DNA from: Microbacterium wangchenii
GTDB lineage: Bacteria > Actinomycetota > Actinomycetes > Actinomycetales > Microbacteriaceae
DNA: 64,000 nt
Assembly: GCF_004564355.1 (NCBI RefSeq)
Contig: NZ_CP038266.1
Location: forward strand, 2,232,001 to 2,296,000
Direction of reading: 5' to 3'
The position numbers were made by a program, and so were the translations under genes. Shown piece by piece: positions 46,492-55,676 of the stretch (within the stretch, counting starts at the first letter, position 1; each line of letters begins with the position of its first letter). Under the pieces are notes generated by a model. The model did not search any database, was not told the origin of the DNA, and saw nothing but the letters and a program-made list of their open reading frames with translations.

Positions 46492-46986
46492 TCAGTCTGC
46501 CGGCCGGGGCCAGGCTGCAGGCAACTCGAGATTCCCGGATACCTCAATCACCCCTTGGCTCGGATTGATCGCCATCCACTCGCCATCGTGATCACTGAGA
46601 AACGCAACAGAGGTCGCGTGGTCCGTCGCGGATTGGAACGGATCCACGCCGAAATACGGGTCGTCGCTCTGGCCGCATGCTGACGGCGGAGACAGTATCT
46701 CGATGCGATCTGGTCCGCGTCCCGTGAGCCACTCGTCCACTTCGAACGACCAGACGTTCGCGGTTGCGCCGTACAGCTGCACCGTAGACAGAAGCTCGTC
46801 AACATGTCCCACGGCGACGGCATCCGCGGCGTCCGACGCGTCTTCGGGCGTTTCGTAGCCAGCCCACCCTGGACATCCCTGCGACTGCACGCACCCGGTC
46901 ATCACGGACCCTGCGACGAACAAAGTGGCAGCGATCGCAACGCTGCGGGCTAGGGGCATGCCCTCACAGTTGACCAGTTCCATCAT
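46492..46986 (-). CDS. putative lipoprotein
   Basis: This 164-residue protein (or 155 from the ATG at 46959) has a signal peptide ARSVAIAATLFVAGSVMTGC with lipobox MTGC. A Cys-containing domain follows (VQSQGCPGWAGYETPEDASD). A strand-rich part includes WSFEVDEWLTGRGPDRIEIL and VAFLSDHDGEWMAINPSQGV. The pattern resembles small lipoproteins with a carbonic-anhydrase-unrelated beta domain common in Microbacteriaceae. Function is unknown. Confidence 0.7.
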   Translation of the reverse strand: MMELVNCEGMPLARSVAIAATLFVAGSVMTGCVQSQGCPGWAGYETPEDASDAADAVAVGHVDELLSTVQLYGATANVWSFEVDEWLTGRGPDRIEILSPPSACGQSDDPYFGVDPFQSATDHATSVAFLSDHDGEWMAINPSQGVIEVSGNLELPAAWPRPAD

Positions 46987-47130
46987 GCGATCGACGATAG
47001 TTACCGGTTCGACGCCGGGCCCGTAGACGGATCCGTATTAGTGCGTCGCGGAGATCTGCAAGTCGCTCTCCGCGTGTTGCACCCGGCAACAAATCGACGA
47101 CTGTCGGTCGCCACCTCCTAGCCTGAGTCA

Positions 47131-47562
47131 ATGCGGCTGATGAAGACGTTGCCCCTACTTCTGCTCTCGCTCGTGCTGCTCACCGGGTGCGTATCCCCGT
47201 TCGTCGCGTGCACGACGATCGGCTACAGCAGTGTGGTCAACATCGAACTTCTGGAGCCCCGCCCCGGTCTCGAACTGTCGTTGTGTGGAGGAGAGGATTG
47301 CACCCCCGGTCCCGTGGAGATGCCGACCGAGGTGGGCTCGACTCGCTCGCCCATACCCACGGGAGTGTTCGAACTCACCGGTGACAGTTCGAACGGCTGG
47401 TCCGCTTCGCTAAGCAGTGCGCAACCGCTCCTCGGCTATCAGCTGACGGATGGAAATGGGTCCGTAGTCGCACAGGGCGTCGCAGAGGCCAACTGGGTGC
47501 GAATCGACGGCACGGAGCAATGCGGAGGGAACAGGCTCGCCGAGGTTCGGCTATCCCTCTGA
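47131..47562 (+). CDS. putative lipoprotein
   Basis: This 143-residue protein has a lipoprotein signal peptide (TLPLLLLSLVLLTGCVSP, lipobox LTGC). Its small beta-rich domain has five further Cys (FVACTTIGYSSVVN, LSLCGGEDCTPG, TEQCGGNRL and others). TAGCCT 6 bases before the ATG indicates leaderless transcription. Function is unknown. Confidence 0.75.
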   Translation: MRLMKTLPLLLLSLVLLTGCVSPFVACTTIGYSSVVNIELLEPRPGLELSLCGGEDCTPGPVEMPTEVGSTRSPIPTGVFELTGDSSNGWSASLSSAQPLLGYQLTDGNGSVVAQGVAEANWVRIDGTEQCGGNRLAEVRLSL

Positions 47563-47643
47563 CCTTCAGCGTGCACGCAATCATCTGACCCACTGAGCGA
47601 TCCTCAGCGTGCGGCGTCAGCAGCGCGGCGCGACGCTGGGCGT

Positions 47644-48252
47644 ATGGATGGAATACAGATTGGATACGCCAGGGTCTCGACCACGGATCAGGACCTCACC
47701 GCTCAACGCAACGCACTGCTGCGTTTGGGCGTTCAGGACGCGCACATCTACGTCGACCACGGCATGACCGGCGCGAATCGTTCCCGACCGGGATTGCGGG
47801 AGGCGCTCGCCGCGGTGCGAAGCGGAGACACCCTCGTCGTGACGAAACTCGACCGGCTCGCCCGGTCGCTGAGAGACGCGCGCGAGATCGCGGACGAGCT
47901 GACGTCAAAGGGCGTCGCACTCAGCCTCGGCGGGAACCGCTACAATCCCACCGATCCCGTCGGTCGACTGCTGTTCAACGTGCTCGCCATGGTGGCGGAG
48001 TTCGAGCGGGACCTGATCAGCATGCGCACCCGAGAAGGGATGGCGGTCGCCCGCGCCAAAGGAAGGCTGAAGGGAAAGCAGCCGAAGCTGTCGAAGACGC
48101 AGCGGGCCCTGCTGTTCGAGGTGCACGATCGAGGCGAGTACACCCAGACCGAGATCGCGGAACTGTTCAGCGTGTCGCGCGCCACGGTTTACCGCGAGCT
48201 TCAGCATCGCCGTGAGAAGTTCCTCGCATCCTGCGAAGCGCACATCTTTTAA
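47644..48252 (+). CDS. serine recombinase (resolvase/invertase family)
   Basis: This 202-residue recombinase has the catalytic Ser in IGYARVSTTDQDLTAQR (S12). The conserved DHGMTGANRSRPGL comes next, then GDTLVVTKLDRLARSLRDAR and AMVAEFERDLISMRTREGM. A C-terminal helix-turn-helix (TQTEIAELFSVSRATVYREL) binds the crossover site. Length is normal for Tn3-type resolvases. No transposase, invertible segment or res site is evident next to it, so it may be a relic of a mobile element at the edge of the accessory region. Confidence 0.92.
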   Translation: MDGIQIGYARVSTTDQDLTAQRNALLRLGVQDAHIYVDHGMTGANRSRPGLREALAAVRSGDTLVVTKLDRLARSLRDAREIADELTSKGVALSLGGNRYNPTDPVGRLLFNVLAMVAEFERDLISMRTREGMAVARAKGRLKGKQPKLSKTQRALLFEVHDRGEYTQTEIAELFSVSRATVYRELQHRREKFLASCEAHIF

Positions 48253-48448
48253 GCACCCTCGGAGCCCCGGTCGCCCTACTCGGGCGTCCGGCTCGACACG
48301 GCCGCGGGCCGCTGGGAGATCCCGCCGCGCACCCTCGCGCATCGCCCGGTCGAGCGTCCTGTCTTTAGCGCGCGTCGAGCCCGGGGCCCACGTGGCTCGG
48401 CCCGTCCCGCGACCGGCCGACGGGATAGAGTGCCGCGGAGGAGGGCCC

Positions 48449-49105
48449 ATGCTTGCGGGAAGTATGGCTGCACACTCGAGCGTCGCTGCGATCGCGGCCA
48501 CTACGGCGCTCATGGCCGGCGGGTTCACGGTGGCGCTGATCGCGATCCTCCACGTACTCAAGCCCGAGTATGACGCGTCCTGGCGGATGATCAGTGAGTA
48601 CTCCCTGGGGCGCCACGGGTGGGTCATGCGCCTCGCCTTCGTCACGATGGCCATAGGCCTTTCTGCGACGTGCGTCGCCTTATGGCCGTTCGGCGGCGCG
48701 TGGACGATCGGCCTGGCAGCCGTCGCCTTCGGCGCGCTCGGTGCCGCGTTCATCGATGCCGATCCGATCACGACTCCGCGCGCTGATGCCACGCCAGTGG
48801 GCAGGGCACACACGGTGCTGGGCGCGGCCTTGCTGGCCGGCTTCCCTCCTGCCGCGCTGGTCGCGGGGGTGGGGGTGGCGCCCGCCCTCGGCTGGACGCT
48901 GGTGATCGCATCCGTTGTTCCGTTGGCCGGACTGGTGTGGTTCCTCGTCGCTTCCGCCCCCGCCCACGGGCAGGGCGGCTCGCCAGAGATTCGAATCGGA
49001 TGGCCGGACAGGTTCTGCCTTCTCGCCTATCTGGCATGGGTGGTGCTCGCCGCCAGCCGCGTTCTTTCCGTCTCGAGCCTGGGAACTGCGAGGCTACCGT
49101 GGTGA
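48449..49105 (+). CDS. DUF998 family membrane protein
   Basis: This 218-residue protein starts MLAGSMAAHSSVAAIAATTA behind GGAGGAGG. Six hydrophobic segments are visible, including VAAIAATTALMAGGFTVALI, RLAFVTMAIGLSATCVALWP and LGWTLVIASVVPLAGLVWFL. The conserved DUF998 features ISEYSLG and DADP are present. The role of DUF998 is unknown. Its stop overlaps the GTG of the acyltransferase gene (GTGA), so the two are co-translated. Confidence 0.85.
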   Translation: MLAGSMAAHSSVAAIAATTALMAGGFTVALIAILHVLKPEYDASWRMISEYSLGRHGWVMRLAFVTMAIGLSATCVALWPFGGAWTIGLAAVAFGALGAAFIDADPITTPRADATPVGRAHTVLGAALLAGFPPAALVAGVGVAPALGWTLVIASVVPLAGLVWFLVASAPAHGQGGSPEIRIGWPDRFCLLAYLAWVVLAASRVLSVSSLGTARLPW

Positions 49106-50376
49106 CCACGCACGCGGTGACGCAGCGGCTTGCGGCGGTCGATGAGGCGAACCTCGTACTCGACCACGTCGGCCAGGTCAACGTGTTCCTCGTCGCCGGG
49201 CTGCTCGCGCCAGGCGGCTTCCTCGCCGCGGATGGAACCCCGAGCATGGCGGAACTGCGCGACGCCCTCCGCGGTCGGGTCGCAGCACTGCCCGCGCTGT
49301 GCACGAGCGCTGTCGCGTCGGGCCGGTGGCACCGCTGGGTGGAAACGGAACCTGACCTCGAGCATCACATCCGCCTCGTGGAGCCCGTCGACGGCCGCGC
49401 AGGTCTCGAGCAGATGTGCGCCGAGCTCATGACCCGGCCGCTCCTTTTGGATCGTCCGCTCTGGGAGATCCTCGTAGTGCCAGGCGCGGCAACGGCAGCG
49501 GCCGGCGTCGTGTTGCGCATCCATCACGCGATCGCCGATGGAATGGCGGCGGTCGCGATCGTGCAGCAGCTCTTCGACCTCCGGGAGCCGCGGCAGACGT
49601 CGGCGAACGCATCAGGCCTCCACGTGTCCACGGTGGCTCCGCGTCGCGGCCTGCGCCATACCCTGCGTCGGCTGCGTGTCGGTCTGCGTCGCATCCGCAA
49701 GACACTGCGGGGTGGTGACGTCGGGCCAACCGTGCTGCTCGGTGAGCGCAGCCCGCACCGCGGCGTCGCGTTTCTGCGTACCGACATCGAGGCGCTCGAG
49801 ACGCGCGTGCGCCCGCGGGGTGCGACGGTGAACGATGCCTTGCTCGCTGCGGTGGCGTCGGGGTTCAGGGCGGCTTTGACGGCTGCCGGCGAGCCGATTC
49901 CCGTCGAGCTGCCGGTGTCGGTGCCGGTGGCACTGCGGCGACGCGGGCCCGCCGGCAACCAAGTGGGGGTCATGCTGGTGCGGCTGCCGCTCGGCGAACC
50001 CGACCCCGACGAGCGCCTGCGGCTCATCGCCGAGCAGACCCGCGGGGAGAAGGTGCGGGCAAGAGAGCAGGGCACGCTGGAGTTCATGCGCGGCCCGGTC
50101 GGCGCGCGCATCATGGATCGCGTCGCACGGCGGCAGCACCTCGTCGCCGGGTTCGTCACCAACGTGTCCGGCCCCGAAGGCGCCCTGTGTCTTGCGGGCG
50201 CCCAGGTCACCGCGCTCTGGCCGGTTGCGGTACTCGCCGGCAACGTTCGGCTCGGAGTCGCGGCGGTCTCCTACGACGGCAGGCTGTGCTGCGGCATCCA
50301 TTTCGACGCCGCGAATGTGCCGGGCGCCGCGTTCGCGCACGCCATGGCTGAGGAGATGGCACGTCTGGGCGAATGA
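49102..50376 (+). CDS. wax ester synthase/diacylglycerol acyltransferase (WS/DGAT)
   Basis: This 424-residue acyltransferase starts with GTG. The catalytic motif HHxxxDG is present in LRIHHAIADGMAAVAIVQQL. Supporting blocks are RPLWEILVVPG, RGATVNDALLAAVASGFRAA, PVSVPVALRRRGPAGNQVGV and LVAGFVTNVSGPEGALCLAG. These enzymes use acyl-CoA to make triacylglycerol or wax esters at the cytoplasmic membrane. It is coupled to the DUF998 gene. The length is slightly short of the usual 450-470 residues, but all motifs are there. Confidence 0.9.
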   Translation: MTTHAVTQRLAAVDEANLVLDHVGQVNVFLVAGLLAPGGFLAADGTPSMAELRDALRGRVAALPALCTSAVASGRWHRWVETEPDLEHHIRLVEPVDGRAGLEQMCAELMTRPLLLDRPLWEILVVPGAATAAAGVVLRIHHAIADGMAAVAIVQQLFDLREPRQTSANASGLHVSTVAPRRGLRHTLRRLRVGLRRIRKTLRGGDVGPTVLLGERSPHRGVAFLRTDIEALETRVRPRGATVNDALLAAVASGFRAALTAAGEPIPVELPVSVPVALRRRGPAGNQVGVMLVRLPLGEPDPDERLRLIAEQTRGEKVRAREQGTLEFMRGPVGARIMDRVARRQHLVAGFVTNVSGPEGALCLAGAQVTALWPVAVLAGNVRLGVAAVSYDGRLCCGIHFDAANVPGAAFAHAMAEEMARLGE

Positions 50377-50378
50377 GC

Positions 50379-50882
50379 TCAGCGGTGAGACATGACGCCC
50401 GCGAGCTCCGCTCCCCAGTGGCGCGCGCGCTCCAACTCGCCATCCGCGACCGGGCCGGTATAACCGTGCACACCGAACGTCTCGGGCTTGGCAATCGGAC
50501 GGAAACCGAGCGCGACGAGTCGCTTCATCGCCTTCTTCGCCGCCGACCCGGGGAGCCGAGGGCTGACCACCCTCGTGTCGAAGGTCGCGACGGGCACTGC
50601 GCGACCGGGCGGGGTCAGCGTTTCGATCCACTCGCGGATGCCACGTTCCGGGAGGTGCTCGGCGCCCTGTTGCTTCGCCGACTCGCGTGTCGAACCAGTC
50701 GACATCGAAAAGGCGTGGGTCGGTCCGCCGACCACGAGCAGGTCGACATCGGAGTCCAGCGCGCTCGGCGCCGACGCCGCGCCTACCACCTCGGTTTGTT
50801 CGCCGCCGATTCCGGCCGCGATCTCGCGCGCCAGCTGCTCGGTGTTTCCCCAGAGCGACTCGAAGACCACGACAGCGTGCAT
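50379..50882 (-). CDS. flavodoxin-like protein
   Basis: This 167-residue protein starts MHAVVVFESLWGNTEQLARE, with the FMN phosphate loop SLWGNTE. The second loop is LLVVGGPTHAFSMST, then VATFDTRVVSPRLPGSAAKK and KPETFGVHGYTGPVADGELE. That is the flavodoxin-domain pattern used for electron transfer or FMN-dependent stress functions. It converges with the acyltransferase gene, the stops being 2 bases apart. The partner reductase is not in the window. Confidence 0.9.
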   Translation of the reverse strand: MHAVVVFESLWGNTEQLAREIAAGIGGEQTEVVGAASAPSALDSDVDLLVVGGPTHAFSMSTGSTRESAKQQGAEHLPERGIREWIETLTPPGRAVPVATFDTRVVSPRLPGSAAKKAMKRLVALGFRPIAKPETFGVHGYTGPVADGELERARHWGAELAGVMSHR

Positions 50883-50929
50883 GATGCCTCCTCCGTGAAC
50901 GAGAGGGTAGCGGCCCGCGGGCAGATCGG

Positions 50930-51922
50930 CTATCGGGACGGTTCTCCTCGAGGAGTTGTCGCCTCCTCAGGTCGGCGCGGCCGATCAGACGGAGGCTCTT
51001 CTCGGATTCGGCCGGGGGCCGTGTCGGCAACCTGCTGTCGATGCCGACGCTCGATGGTTTGCCCGGCGTAGCTCGCGCTGACGATCAAGACAGCGCCGCC
51101 TAGTCCGAGCGGTCCGATCGCTTCGCCGGCGATGAGGACTCCGACAAGCAGGGCCCACACCGGTTCGGTTCCCATCAGGATGCTGGCGCGGGAAGCCGAG
51201 GTTCGCTTCACCGCCCAGAGCTGCACGATGAACGCGAACACCGAACACAGCAGTCCAAGGAAGAGCACGTTCGCCCACTGGTGCGCATCGAGCTGCGCGG
51301 CGGCGGCGGGAAGGTCGGGTCCGGCCATGGCGGTGAATGTGGCCGCGCACGCGGCCATCTGGACAAGCACCACACCCCAGGTTCCCTCTGGGCGGCCGCG
51401 AGTCAGATGCGCGCTCGCCGTCACGTGGAAGGCCCGGACGATCGCGGCGGCGATCACGAGGCCGTCACCGACCGTCGGTGTGCGGAGACCGCCCTCGGAG
51501 ACGAGGAGCGCGACGCCGACGACGGCAGCTACGGCGGCGATGAAGTACGAGCGGGGTAGCCACGATCGGGACGCGATGCCATCAAGGACGGGCGTCATCA
51601 CGAGCGCCAGGCTGATCAACAACCCCGCATTGGTCGCGGAGGTCAGGTGCACGCCCCAGGTCTCGAGCCCGATGACGGCCGCTTGCGAGCAGCCCAGGCA
51701 GGCCGCGATCACAAGGCCTCGTCCTCTGGGGAGTCGTTCCTTTCGCACGAGACACACGAGCCACGTCGCGGCTGCAGCGACGAGGAAGCGGAGGGCGACG
51801 GCCGCGGGTACGCCTGTCTCAGCGGCGAGATCCTTCGCAGCGAGGAAGCTCGCGCCCCAGGCCGCGGCGACGCCGAGCAGGAGCAGATCGACGACGGGTT
51901 CGGAGCGCATGCGAGGTGCCAT
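50930..51922 (-). CDS. EamA-family (DMT) transporter
   Basis: This 330-residue membrane protein has ten hydrophobic segments in two EamA repeats. The first starts VVDLLLLGVAAAWGASFLAA and includes AVALRFLVAAAATWLVCLVR. The second includes GLLCSVFAFIVQLWAVKRTS and SILMGTEPVWALLVGVLIAG. The GTEPVWA motif is characteristic. It exports small metabolites or drugs across the cytoplasmic membrane; the substrate is unknown. The start at 51922 (MAPRMRSEPVVD) is chosen over 51958. It is divergent from a LysR gene 71 bases away, its likely regulator. Confidence 0.88.
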   Translation of the reverse strand: MAPRMRSEPVVDLLLLGVAAAWGASFLAAKDLAAETGVPAAVALRFLVAAAATWLVCLVRKERLPRGRGLVIAACLGCSQAAVIGLETWGVHLTSATNAGLLISLALVMTPVLDGIASRSWLPRSYFIAAVAAVVGVALLVSEGGLRTPTVGDGLVIAAAIVRAFHVTASAHLTRGRPEGTWGVVLVQMAACAATFTAMAGPDLPAAAAQLDAHQWANVLFLGLLCSVFAFIVQLWAVKRTSASRASILMGTEPVWALLVGVLIAGEAIGPLGLGGAVLIVSASYAGQTIERRHRQQVADTAPGRIREEPPSDRPRRPEEATTPRGEPSR

Positions 51923-51993
51923 GCCACTACTCTCGAGAGAGCCGATGCGGAAGAACAACGGCCAATGTCTTGATCGACGATTTAGGAACGCTT

Positions 51994-52908
51994 ATGGATC
52001 CTGCTCGCCTACGTCTTCTCCGCGAGCTGGGTGACCGGGGCAGCGTCGCGGCCGTTGCGACTGCGCTGCACGTCAGCGCATCTGCCGTGTCTCAGCAGCT
52101 CACTACGTTGCAGGCCGGCATACCGGTCCCGCTGACGATGAAGCAGGGGCGCCGACTCGTACTCACGGAAGCCGGTGACGCGCTGGCGGTCGCCTCAGCA
52201 CGCGTCGACGAGGCCCTCGCCCAAGCCCGAGACGCCGTCGGGTCATTCCTCGAACACGAGGAGCGACCCGTTACGGTCTCTGCATTCCACAGCGCCGGTC
52301 TCGCCCTGTTCGGCCCGGTTCTCACCGAGCTGGGCACCGGTTCGCGTGTCTCTCTCGCTGACGCCGACGTCGCGCAAGACAAGTTCACCGGCCTCACCGC
52401 GGACTACGACCTCGTCATCGCACACCGCCTCGCGCACGACCCCACATGGCCGACCGGACGTCTCGTCGTGACACCGCTTCTCGTCGAACCACTCGAGATC
52501 GCCCTGCACGCCGCCCACCCCCTGGCTGCGCATCCCAGCATCAGGCCTGAGCAGTTGCGGGATCAGCGTTGGATCTCCACCCACGAGGGGTTCCCCCTCA
52601 CCGGTGTGCTCGCCCACCTAGGAGCCGTGATCGGTCAAGCCCCCCAGGTCGATCACCGCATCAACGAGTTCTCCGTCGCCGCCGAAGTCGTCCGCACCGG
52701 TGCAGCGATCGCCGTGATGCCACGGACGACTGCCGCCCCACTGGCGATCAACGGCATGGTCCTACGCCCGGTCACCGGCGTCTCACTCGTCCGCCACGTC
52801 GACGTACTCGCCCGCCCAGACGCCATAGCGCACGCCCCCGTCCGCAGGGTCCTCGCGGCACTACAAGAAGTCGCCGCCGCCGCCACGCGAAGAGCGAGCG
52901 CGCCATAG
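51994..52908 (+). CDS. LysR-family transcriptional regulator
   Basis: This 304-residue regulator has the N-terminal winged helix RLRLLRELGDRGSVAAVATA, then LHVSASAVSQQLTTLQAGIP and GRRLVLTEAGDALAVASARV. A coiled linker follows, then a ligand-binding domain (VSAFHSAGLALFGPVLTELG, VVTPLLVEPLEIALHAAHPL, AAEVVRTGAAIAVMPRTTAA). TAGGAAC lies before the ATG. It is divergent from the EamA transporter, the classic arrangement for control of an exporter by its own substrate. Confidence 0.9.
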   Translation: MDPARLRLLRELGDRGSVAAVATALHVSASAVSQQLTTLQAGIPVPLTMKQGRRLVLTEAGDALAVASARVDEALAQARDAVGSFLEHEERPVTVSAFHSAGLALFGPVLTELGTGSRVSLADADVAQDKFTGLTADYDLVIAHRLAHDPTWPTGRLVVTPLLVEPLEIALHAAHPLAAHPSIRPEQLRDQRWISTHEGFPLTGVLAHLGAVIGQAPQVDHRINEFSVAAEVVRTGAAIAVMPRTTAAPLAINGMVLRPVTGVSLVRHVDVLARPDAIAHAPVRRVLAALQEVAAAATRRASAP

Positions 52909-52984
52909 CCTCTCGCACCGTCGGGCGCAGGATGGCTTGCGATTCAGGGCGGCCTGAGCGGTCACCTGTCCGACCACGAACAAA

Positions 52985-53022
52985 GGCCTCGAAAGCCGCA
53001 TGATTACGCGGCTTTCGGGGCC
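52985..53022 (-). terminator. hairpin terminator between ssrA and the LysR gene
   Basis: CGAAAGCCGC (52990-52999) and GCGGCTTTCG (53008-53017) form a perfect 10-bp stem with an 8-base loop. GGCC/GGCC extends it past one T-G pair. It lies 22 bases beyond the 3' end of tmRNA and 77 bases beyond the LysR stop, so it may serve both directions. Confidence 0.75.
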
Positions 53023-53043
53023 CTGTTCGGTGACAGCGACTTG

Positions 53044-53409
53044 TGGAGATGGGGGGAATCGAACCCCCGTCCATCGCTGAGATATCGCGTCTTCTCCGGG
53101 CGCAGTCTGTGCAGACGTTCTGCTCGGCTCCGACCTTTGTCACAGACACCTAAGTCGACGAGCCCAGCCTGGGAAGAGTCCCGAGCGGCGTCCAGACGCC
53201 ACCGCTCAGCAAGTCCCCTAGATGACGCCAGGATCCGTAGCGGGAACACCTACGGTCTGACGGAGTTCAGGCTCGCTTAGGCAGCGAGGGCGAACTCAGT
53301 GCGCTTGGTTTCGGCACTTATTGGTTTACAGGGAGCGTTTACGAGATAACCCTGTATCCTCGGCCCGCTTCTCGCGAATTCACAGGCGATGTCGAAACCG
53401 ATCATCCCC
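53044..53409 (-). ncRNA. ssrA: tmRNA
   Basis: Transfer-messenger RNA rescues ribosomes stalled on broken mRNAs. The 5' end GGGGATGATCGGTTTCGACA pairs through GGGGATG with CATCTCC at the 3' end. The T-arm is GGGGGTTCGATTCCCCC. CCA is not encoded: after the discriminator A the genome reads CAA. The tag frame on the minus strand (53277-53315) reads A-ETKRTEFALAA then stop, close to the actinobacterial ADTKRTEFALAA tag. Length is about 366 nucleotides, normal for the molecule. Its protein partner smpB lies 0.8 kb away. Confidence 0.95.
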
Positions 53410-53540
53410 GTGATCCTCCGTGTGGAGGGGCCACTGTCACGCTGTGGAGTTGTATCTTCCGGAGGCCGAAGCATCCGGCCTCACAGACTACAACGGATGC
53501 GGGGCCCATGCCATTCCCGGAGTACCCGTATGCTCGCGGC

Positions 53541-54194
53541 ATGAGCGAGGTCATCGTCACCGTCCGGGGAGAGCAGGAGCGACGCGTCACGCCGGAGCAC
53601 GCCGTGGTGCAGCTGGCGGTGCGGGCAGACGGACCCGAACGGGGCCCGGTGATCGAGCGGGTCACGGCCCTCGCCGAACCGCTGCGGGACGACCTGGTCG
53701 CCCACCAGCGCTCCGGCGAGGTCGTGGAGTGGTCGAGCGGCCGGGTGTCCGTATGGTCGGAGCGGCCGTGGAACACCGAGGGGCGGCAGCTGCCTCCCGT
53801 CCATCACGCGTCGATCGACGTCACCGCGACGTTCCGCGACTTCGTCGCCCTGTCGTGGTGGATCGGCGAAGTGGCCGAGACGGATGCGGTGCAGGTGACC
53901 GATGTCCGCTGGGACCTCTCCCCCGCCACCCGTGCCGAGGTCGAGCGTGAGGTCGCCGCCGAGGCCGTGCAGGTCGCGGTGGAGCGCGCCCGCGCCTATG
54001 CCGGTGCGCTGGGTCTGGAGTCGGTGTCGCCGCTGGAGATGGCCGACGCGGGACTCTTGCTGCCGCATCCCGACCGCGGTGGTCCCCAGATGATGCGCGC
54101 GATGGCGGCGGAGTCCTCCGGTCCCGGCGTCGCGCTCCAGCCTGCCGACATCGTGGTCAGCGCCGCCGTCGAGGCGCGTTTCCTCGCCCGCTGA
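53541..54194 (+). CDS. SIMPL (DUF541) domain protein
   Basis: This 217-residue protein starts MSEVIVTVRGEQERRVTPEH, the usual SIMPL opening (VTVxGExxxxVxPDxA). It continues GPVIERVTALAEPLRDDLVA, YAGALGLESVSPLEMADAGL and ALQPADIVVSAAVEARF at its C-terminus. Most SIMPL proteins are secreted, but no signal peptide is seen. TATGCT 7 bases before the ATG indicates a leaderless transcript. It sits between ssrA and smpB. Confidence 0.85.
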   Translation: MSEVIVTVRGEQERRVTPEHAVVQLAVRADGPERGPVIERVTALAEPLRDDLVAHQRSGEVVEWSSGRVSVWSERPWNTEGRQLPPVHHASIDVTATFRDFVALSWWIGEVAETDAVQVTDVRWDLSPATRAEVEREVAAEAVQVAVERARAYAGALGLESVSPLEMADAGLLLPHPDRGGPQMMRAMAAESSGPGVALQPADIVVSAAVEARFLAR

Positions 54195-54197
54195 GGA

Positions 54198-54674
54198 TCA
54201 GTCGCCGAGGCGGTTGCGGGAGCGCATGGCACGTTCGGCCTCGCGCTTGTCCTCGCGCTCGCGGATCGTCTGACGCTTCTCGAACTCGCGCTTACCCTTG
54301 GCCACGGCGATCTCGACCTTCGCGCGACCGTCGGAGAAGTACAGCCGCAGCGGGACGAGGGTGTAGCCGCCCGCCGACACCGCGTGCGAGATCTTGATGA
54401 TCTCGTCCTTGTGCAGCAGCAGCTTGCGGGTGCGCTTCGTGGCGTGGTTGGTCCAGTGGCCCTGCGAGTACTCCGGGATGTGAACGGCGTCGAGGAACGC
54501 CTGACCGCCGTCGATGTACGCGTAGCCGTCGGTGAGGTTGGCGCGACCCTGCCGCAGCGACTTCACCTCGGTGCCGGTGAGGACGAGGCCGGCCTCGTAG
54601 GTCTTCTCGATGGCATAGTCGTGGCGGGCGCGACGGTTCGTCGCGATCACCTTCTCGCCTTTTTCGCGGGGCAT
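54198..54674 (-). CDS. smpB: SsrA-binding protein SmpB
   Basis: This 158-residue protein binds tmRNA and places it in the stalled ribosome. Signature blocks are [40 protein letters not shown] and [20 protein letters not shown]. The basic tail [20 protein letters not shown], which enters the mRNA channel, is present. Its length is normal. It lies downstream of ftsE/ftsX on the same strand and next to ssrA, a conserved actinobacterial arrangement. Confidence 0.97.
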   Translation of the reverse strand: MPREKGEKVIATNRRARHDYAIEKTYEAGLVLTGTEVKSLRQGRANLTDGYAYIDGGQAFLDAVHIPEYSQGHWTNHATKRTRKLLLHKDEIIKISHAVSAGGYTLVPLRLYFSDGRAKVEIAVAKGKREFEKRQTIREREDKREAERAMRSRNRLGD

Positions 54675-54761
54675 GTCCCACCTCCCTCAACATCGGGGCA
54701 CACGCAGCCGTTCAGTCTACAAGGCGCGCGGCCGACTGCGCTGCGCACGGGTCGCTCGAAG

Positions 54762-55676
54762 CTACGTGCGCAGCCAGCGGCGGATGGCGAAGCCCGCCGA
54801 CAGCGCAGCCAGCACGACGCCGATCAGCACGATCACCGGCACCACGAGAGCGACATCCTGCGGACCGACCCACGTCGTGACGAACGTGATCCGGTTGCGC
54901 AGGTAGTCGCCGACGCCGAAGGTGACGATCGCCCACACCGCCGTACTCGCCAGCGCCGATCCGATGAGAGCCGCCAGGACTCCCTCGAGGATGAACGGTG
55001 TCTGGATGAACCGGTTGGATGCGCCGACCAGCCGCATGATGCCGATCTCCCGTCGCCGGGCGAACGCCGACAGCCGGATGGTGGTGCCGATCAGCAGCAC
55101 GGCCGCGATGAGCATGAGCGCCGCGATGCCGACCGCGATATAGGTCGCGATCGTGAGGGCGTCGAAGAGCGGTTCGAGGTACTGCATCTGGTCCTGCACC
55201 TCTTCGACGCCTTCCATCCCGCCGAAGGCCTCGGCGATCACCTCCGACTGGCCCTGGTCCTTGAGGTTGATGAAGAAGCTGGCGTTGATCTGGTCGGGAG
55301 TGAGGATGTCGGCGTAGTCCTCGCCGAGCTGCTCGAGCGCGTCTTCGTACGCCTCGTCGCTGGTGACGAAGCGATAGTCGCGGATCAGCGGCGCCAGGGC
55401 GTCGCCGTCGAGCCCGGCGCGCACCTGCTCGACCTGCTCCTCGGTGGCCAGCCCGTTCACGCACGTGTCGGAGTCGGACACGCTCGTGCACATGTGGACG
55501 GCGACCTGGGCGCGGTCGACCCAGAAGTCGCGCATCTGGGCGATCTGCATCTGCATCAGGATCGCGGCGCCGACGAAGGTCAGCGACACGAAGGTGACCA
55601 GGACGACCGAGATCACCATGGACGCGTTGCGGCGCAGGCCCGAGAAGGCCTCCGACAGGATGAGGCCGAATCTCAC
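54762..55676 (-). CDS. ftsX: cell division protein FtsX
   Basis: This 304-residue protein is the membrane half of the FtsEX complex, which couples divisome ATPase activity to peptidoglycan hydrolases. It starts MRFGLILSEAFSGLRRNASM. The first membrane helix is VISVVLVTFVSLTFVGAAIL and a large external loop (about 45-170) follows. Three helices come next, including VGIAALMLIAAVLLIGTTIR, SAFARRREIGIMRLVGASNR and VVPVIVLIGVVLAALSAGFA. Its start overlaps the ftsE stop by four bases. Confidence 0.96.
   Translation of the reverse strand: MRFGLILSEAFSGLRRNASMVISVVLVTFVSLTFVGAAILMQMQIAQMRDFWVDRAQVAVHMCTSVSDSDTCVNGLATEEQVEQVRAGLDGDALAPLIRDYRFVTSDEAYEDALEQLGEDYADILTPDQINASFFINLKDQGQSEVIAEAFGGMEGVEEVQDQMQYLEPLFDALTIATYIAVGIAALMLIAAVLLIGTTIRLSAFARRREIGIMRLVGASNRFIQTPFILEGVLAALIGSALASTAVWAIVTFGVGDYLRNRITFVTTWVGPQDVALVVPVIVLIGVVLAALSAGFAIRRWLRT

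Noticed and set aside
47644..48252. Integrase of a genomic island inserted at ssrA
   Set aside because: The gene is a small resolvase/invertase-type serine recombinase, not a tyrosine integrase. No duplicated ssrA 3' end (att site) was seen elsewhere in the window.
53041..53075. tRNA-like T-arm and acceptor
   Set aside because: The T-loop belongs to the 3' end of tmRNA; the tag frame and 5' end at 53409 account for it. No separate tRNA gene was found in the window.
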